DNA of 34,079 nucleotides, taken from NCBI GenBank assembly GCA_029821635.1, contig JALGSW010000027.1, positions 1-34,079 of the forward strand, read 5' to 3'. Source of the DNA: Candidatus Zipacnadia bacterium. GTDB lineage: Bacteria > Armatimonadota > Zipacnadia > Zipacnadales > UBA5352. The notes under the pieces were generated by a model. That model did not search any database. It had not been told where the DNA came from and saw only the letters and a list, made by a program, of their open reading frames with translations. The position numbers and the translations under genes are program-made. Positions 30,975-34,079 of the stretch are shown piece by piece (within the stretch, counting starts at the first letter, position 1; the number at the start of each line of letters is the position of its first letter).

Positions 30975-31493
30975 ATGATCGTGCAGCCGCACACGAGCCC
31001 CGAAGAGCGTGAATGCCCCGTCTGCCAGACACGGATGCCCGATGGCCTCGACATGCGGCGCTGCCCGCGCTGCGGCGCACGCGTGCTGCACTGGGCGGGC
31101 GAGCGACCGTACGATCGAGGCATCGTGCTCTTCAACGCGCGCATAGGCGGCCTCACCGCCGGGGCGTTCGTCTCGATGATGACGCTGCTGCTACTCGGCT
31201 ACCGCTTCCCGCTCCCGTGGGGGGTCGTGCTGATCGCGCTGGCGCTGCCCGTCGCAGGATACGTGCTACTTGGCGAGGGGGCGCAGAAGGTCCCGCCGAC
31301 GTGGCGGACGCATTATCTCGTGGGGGTGCTGGCGCTGAACGCCGGACTGCTCGCCGCGTCGATGGCGGCGGTCATCGGCCTGCTCGCGCTTCCGGCGCTG
31401 GCGGGGATCGTGGCCGCCGTGGGGACGCTTGCGTGGCCGGTCATCCGCGCGGCCGTCACCGCAAGCGCGCCGCGAGACGATGCGCGAGCTTGA
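30975..31493 (+). CDS. Zinc-ribbon membrane protein
   Basis: This 172-residue protein has a zinc ribbon near the N-terminus (CPVC at about residues 14-17 and CPRC at about 29-32), followed by membrane spans (GGLTAGAFVSMMTLLLLGY, WGVVLIALALPVAGYVLLG, YLVGVLALNAGLLAASMAAV, VIGLLALPALAGIVAAVG). I chose the ATG at 30975 (GGGAG upstream); earlier starts run into the repeats. The function is unknown. It is 37 bases upstream of proA and may be co-transcribed. Confidence 0.75.
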   Translation: MIVQPHTSPEERECPVCQTRMPDGLDMRRCPRCGARVLHWAGERPYDRGIVLFNARIGGLTAGAFVSMMTLLLLGYRFPLPWGVVLIALALPVAGYVLLGEGAQKVPPTWRTHYLVGVLALNAGLLAASMAAVIGLLALPALAGIVAAVGTLAWPVIRAAVTASAPRDDARA

Positions 31494-31530
31494 CGCACCG
31501 ATGCACAACACACGCTGGGAGGCTGCCACG

Positions 31531-32787
31531 ATGTCCGTTCAGGAGCAGGTGCACGAAGCTGCACAGGCCGCGCGCGCGGCCAGCCGCACGCTGGCCAGCA
31601 TTGAGGCCGACGTCCGCGCTCAGGCGCTGCGCGCGATGGCGCATGCGCTGCGCGACCACGCCGGCGAGGTCATGCAGGCGAACGCGAAAGACATGGCGGC
31701 CGGCGAGGCGGCCGGACTTACCTCCGCGATGCTCGACCGCCTCTTCCTCGACGAGGAGCGCATTGATGAGATAGCGGTGGCGCTGGAGGAGATTGCAGAT
31801 CTGCCCGATCCGGTCGGCCACGTCCTCGCCGAGTGGACGATCGAGAACGGGCTGCTGATCCAGCGCGTCGCCTGCCCGATCGGCGTCATCGGCATCGTCT
31901 ACGAGTCGCGCCCCAACGTCACCGCCGACGCGGCCGGGCTGTGCATCAAGTCCGGTAACGCCTGCGTGCTGCGCGGCGGCTCCGAGGCGATCAGCTCGAA
32001 CGTCGCGATCGCGCGCGTGCTGGCGCAGGCCGCCGAGGGCGCGGGCCTGCCCGCCGGCTCGGTCACCATGATCCCGGTCACCGACCGCGAGGCCGTACAG
32101 GTCATGTGCCGGCTGCCCGAGTGCATCGACATGATCATCCCGCGCGGCGGCGAGAGCCTCATCCGCGCGGTCACGGAGAACTCGCAGGTCCCGGTGCTCA
32201 AGCACTACCGCGGCATGACGCAGATCTACGTGGACGAGGCCGCCGACCTCGACCGCGCCGTCTCGCTCGTCCACAACGCCAAGGTCCAGCGACCGGGCGT
32301 GTGCAACGCGGTGGAGAACCTCTACGTGCACGCGAACGCCGGCGACGCGCTCAACGCGATCGTGGACGACCTGCTCGCGTCGGGCGTCGAGGTACGCGGC
32401 TGCCCGCGCACGCGCGCGATGGTGGACGCGGAGATCAGCGCCGCGACTGACGAGGACTTCGACACCGAGTACCTCGACCTGATCATATCCGTGATGGTTG
32501 TGGACTCGCTCGACGAGGCGCTCGATCGCATCGCCGAGCACACCTCCGGCCTGGCTGAGGCCATCATCACTGAGGACGCCGCGACAGCCGACCGCTTCCT
32601 GCGCGAGGTGGACTCCGCGGCCGTCTATCACAACGCATCGACGCGGCTGACCGACGGCGGCGTCTACGGCCTCGGCGCGGAGATCGGCGTCTCGACCGAC
32701 AAGATACACGCGCGCGGCCCCGTCGGCGCGGCGCAGCTCACCATCTTCAAGTACGTCTGCCGTGGCAACGGTCAGATCCGCACGTGA
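31531..32787 (+). CDS. proA: Gamma-glutamyl phosphate reductase
   Basis: This 418-residue protein has the usual ProA length. It reduces gamma-glutamyl phosphate to glutamate semialdehyde, the second step of proline synthesis, with NADPH, in the cytoplasm. Family features: GVIGIVYESRPNVTADAAGLCIKSGNACVLRGG, and the catalytic Cys near residue 257 in QRPGVCNAVENL (each shown in part). The start at 31531 has GGGAGG 8 bases upstream; longer upstream frames overlap the previous gene. It is coupled to proB downstream, in the less common order A then B. Confidence 0.97.
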   Translation: MSVQEQVHEAAQAARAASRTLASIEADVRAQALRAMAHALRDHAGEVMQANAKDMAAGEAAGLTSAMLDRLFLDEERIDEIAVALEEIADLPDPVGHVLAEWTIENGLLIQRVACPIGVIGIVYESRPNVTADAAGLCIKSGNACVLRGGSEAISSNVAIARVLAQAAEGAGLPAGSVTMIPVTDREAVQVMCRLPECIDMIIPRGGESLIRAVTENSQVPVLKHYRGMTQIYVDEAADLDRAVSLVHNAKVQRPGVCNAVENLYVHANAGDALNAIVDDLLASGVEVRGCPRTRAMVDAEISAATDEDFDTEYLDLIISVMVVDSLDEALDRIAEHTSGLAEAIITEDAATADRFLREVDSAAVYHNASTRLTDGGVYGLGAEIGVSTDKIHARGPVGAAQLTIFKYVCRGNGQIRT

Positions 32788-32798
32788 GGGGACCGCAG

Positions 32799-33941
32799 GT
32801 GGATACAGCAGGCCAACTTACAACGCCCCGGCGCGTCGTGGTGAAGGTCGGCACGCGGCTGGTCGTCGAACCCGACGGCCGGCCGCGGCGCGACTTCCTC
32901 ACGCGCATTGGCGGTGAGATCCGGGGTCTGATCGACAAGGGCGTCGAGGTGGTGCTCATCACCTCCGGCGCGGTCGGAATCGGCCGCCGCATCATCTTCG
33001 ACCATCCCGGGAGACTGCTGCGAGTTGGCGAGCGGCCATCCGCCGCGGCGGTCGGCCAACCGGTGCTCATGCAGCACTGGGCGAAGGCGCTGGGGGAGGT
33101 CGGCGTCACCGTCGCCCAGGTGCTGCTCACGCAGGATGACGTGGTGGACCGAGGGCGCTGTATGCGTCTGCGCGAGACGCTGGAGGACCTGCTCGGATGG
33201 GGCGTACTGCCGGTCCTCAATGAGAACGACAGCGTCTCCACGGAGAGCGTGACTTTCGGCGAGAACGACCTGATGGCGGCGATGGTCGCGGTCGCGATCA
33301 CGCCCGCCGAGCTGCTCGTGATCCTCTCCGATCAGGAGGGCCTCTTCACCGCCGACCCGCGCGCCAACGCCGACGCCGAGCTCATCTGCGAGGTGCAGCC
33401 GCACGAGGACGTGTCGCGCTTCGCCTCCGGCGCCGGGGGCTCGGAGTCGCTCGGAGGGATGGAGAAGAAGCTCGAGGCGGCCAAGCGCGCGACCGACTGC
33501 GGCATCCGCGTCGTGATCGCCGGCGGGAACGTCGAGGGCGTGCTCGGTCGCATCGTCTCGGGCGAGGCGACGGGCACGTGCATGCTCCCCCGCAGGAGGC
33601 TCCCCAGCCGCAAAGCGTGGCTGGCGGTGCATCTGATGCCGCGCGGGACACTGGTGGTCGATGACGGGGCGCGCAGGGCCCTGCTGCATCGCGACGGCGC
33701 CAGCCTGCTGCCCAGCGGCATCGTGGAGGTGGGTGGCGACTTCCACGCCGGCGACCTCGTGACCGTGCGCGACGGCGAGGGCCAGGAAGTCGCGCGCGGA
33801 CTCGCCAACTACTCCGCGGAGGAGACGCGCGCGATCATGGGCGCACACTCCTCGCAGATACGCGAGTTGATCGGCCGTGAGGGCGCCGCCGACGTCATCC
33901 ACCGCGACGACATGGTGATCAGCGCGGCCGACTCGCGGTAG
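32799..33941 (+). CDS. proB: Glutamate 5-kinase with PUA domain
   Basis: This 380-residue protein starts at a GTG (AGGGGA 6 bases upstream; an overlapping GTG at 32784 adds five residues). It phosphorylates glutamate, the first step of proline synthesis. The amino-acid-kinase fold is shown by VVVKVGTRLV, VLITSGAVGIG, PVLNENDSVS ... FGENDLMAAMVA, and LSDQEGLFTADPR (in part). The C-terminal PUA domain begins near residue 285 (GTLVVDDGARRALLHRDGASL). The kinase is usually feedback-inhibited by proline. The gene ends 33 bases before the intron on the opposite strand. Confidence 0.97.
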   Translation: MDTAGQLTTPRRVVVKVGTRLVVEPDGRPRRDFLTRIGGEIRGLIDKGVEVVLITSGAVGIGRRIIFDHPGRLLRVGERPSAAAVGQPVLMQHWAKALGEVGVTVAQVLLTQDDVVDRGRCMRLRETLEDLLGWGVLPVLNENDSVSTESVTFGENDLMAAMVAVAITPAELLVILSDQEGLFTADPRANADAELICEVQPHEDVSRFASGAGGSESLGGMEKKLEAAKRATDCGIRVVIAGGNVEGVLGRIVSGEATGTCMLPRRRLPSRKAWLAVHLMPRGTLVVDDGARRALLHRDGASLLPSGIVEVGGDFHAGDLVTVRDGEGQEVARGLANYSAEETRAIMGAHSSQIRELIGREGAADVIHRDDMVISAADSR

Positions 33942-33973
33942 CGCACCTCGTCACAGCGACCCGCACAATTGAC

Positions 33974-34079
33974 ATAGGTAGGCCCTCACGGGCTTTCCCT
34001 GTCACACCACCGTGCGTACGGGTCCGTACACGGCGGTTCGATCAGATTAAGGCTGCGTTTCTCTCAGCCCGGCTTTCGG
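33974..34079 (-). mobile_element. 3' end (domains V and VI) of a group II intron, IIC-like, cut by window edge
   Basis: On the minus strand, a domain V hairpin (34006-34037) pairs ACCGCCGTG with CACGGTGGT. It has a two-base bulge (CG), a short upper stem TACG/CGTA and a tetraloop. The catalytic triad position reads CGC with a G-U wobble, as in group IIC introns rather than AGC. Domain VI (33976-34000) pairs GCCC/GGGC and AGG/CCT with an unpaired A in CTACCT, the branch-point position. The intron would end with CTAT at 33974. A small hairpin GGCTG/CAGCC (34051-34069) precedes. The reverse transcriptase gene would lie further right on the minus strand. Confidence 0.75.

Noticed and set aside
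30454-31080. N-terminal extension of the sulfatase-like frame (about 209 residues).
   Set aside because: It is translated from family A/B repeats; the GTG at 30453 has a good ribosome site and begins the conserved fold.

Overview
The window is about 34 kb of very GC-rich, densely coding DNA from a diderm bacterium. The evidence for an outer membrane is a consecutive LptC/LptA pair, a large predicted outer-membrane beta-barrel and several lipoproteins. Polysaccharide-directed secreted enzymes, a sulfatase-superfamily enzyme, a URO-D-fold protein and a DUF6785/OPT-like transporter resemble uncultured Armatimonadota, or possibly Hydrogenedentota or Planctomycetota. That assignment is inference; there is no rRNA or marker gene here. 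No tRNA, rRNA or CRISPR array was seen.

Layout. 1-3892 (minus): an ABC sugar-importer operon in transcription order solute-binding lipoprotein, MalF-type permease, MalG-type permease, then a metallo-beta-lactamase-fold protein cut by the window edge. No ATPase is encoded. 3893-4353: an intergenic region with dispersed hairpin repeats and a good sigma70-like promoter. 4354-13886 (plus): a tight six-gene envelope operon (outer-membrane barrel, large secreted protein, two lipoproteins with carboxypeptidase-regulatory-like folds, LptC, LptA). 13902-14864 (minus): URO-D family protein. 14971-18939 (plus): a 1322-residue secreted protein, probably a lyase-like toroid fused to a beta-propeller. A perfect 14-bp hairpin separates it from the convergent DUF6785/OPT-like transporter (19018-20997, minus), which has its own promoter. 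21136-22980 (minus): a HEAT/TPR protein and a double zinc-ribbon membrane protein.

22981-23550 has no gene but holds a strongly foldable RNA-like structure. It is followed by a secreted beta-helix protein (23551-25107), then a promoter plus terminator-like leader in front of a CBS-domain protein and an NhaD/ArsB-type transporter (25317-27118). The leader resembles cation-responsive riboswitch leaders. 27194-28890 carries a GT2 glycosyltransferase and an SGNH hydrolase. 29143-30453 (minus) is a sulfatase-superfamily enzyme with an altered active-site motif, flanked on both sides by clusters of palindromic repeats. 30975-33941 (plus) holds a zinc-ribbon membrane protein and the proline genes proA and proB, in that order. 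The right edge contains the 3' end (domains V and VI) of a group II intron on the minus strand, with features of subgroup IIC.

The points most worth a second look are the envelope operon, the leader before the CBS/NhaD genes, the folded intergenic RNA at 23156-23370, the hairpin-repeat families with compensatory changes, the degenerate peptidase-like domain at 7547-10522, and the Thr-for-Cys substitution in the sulfatase.
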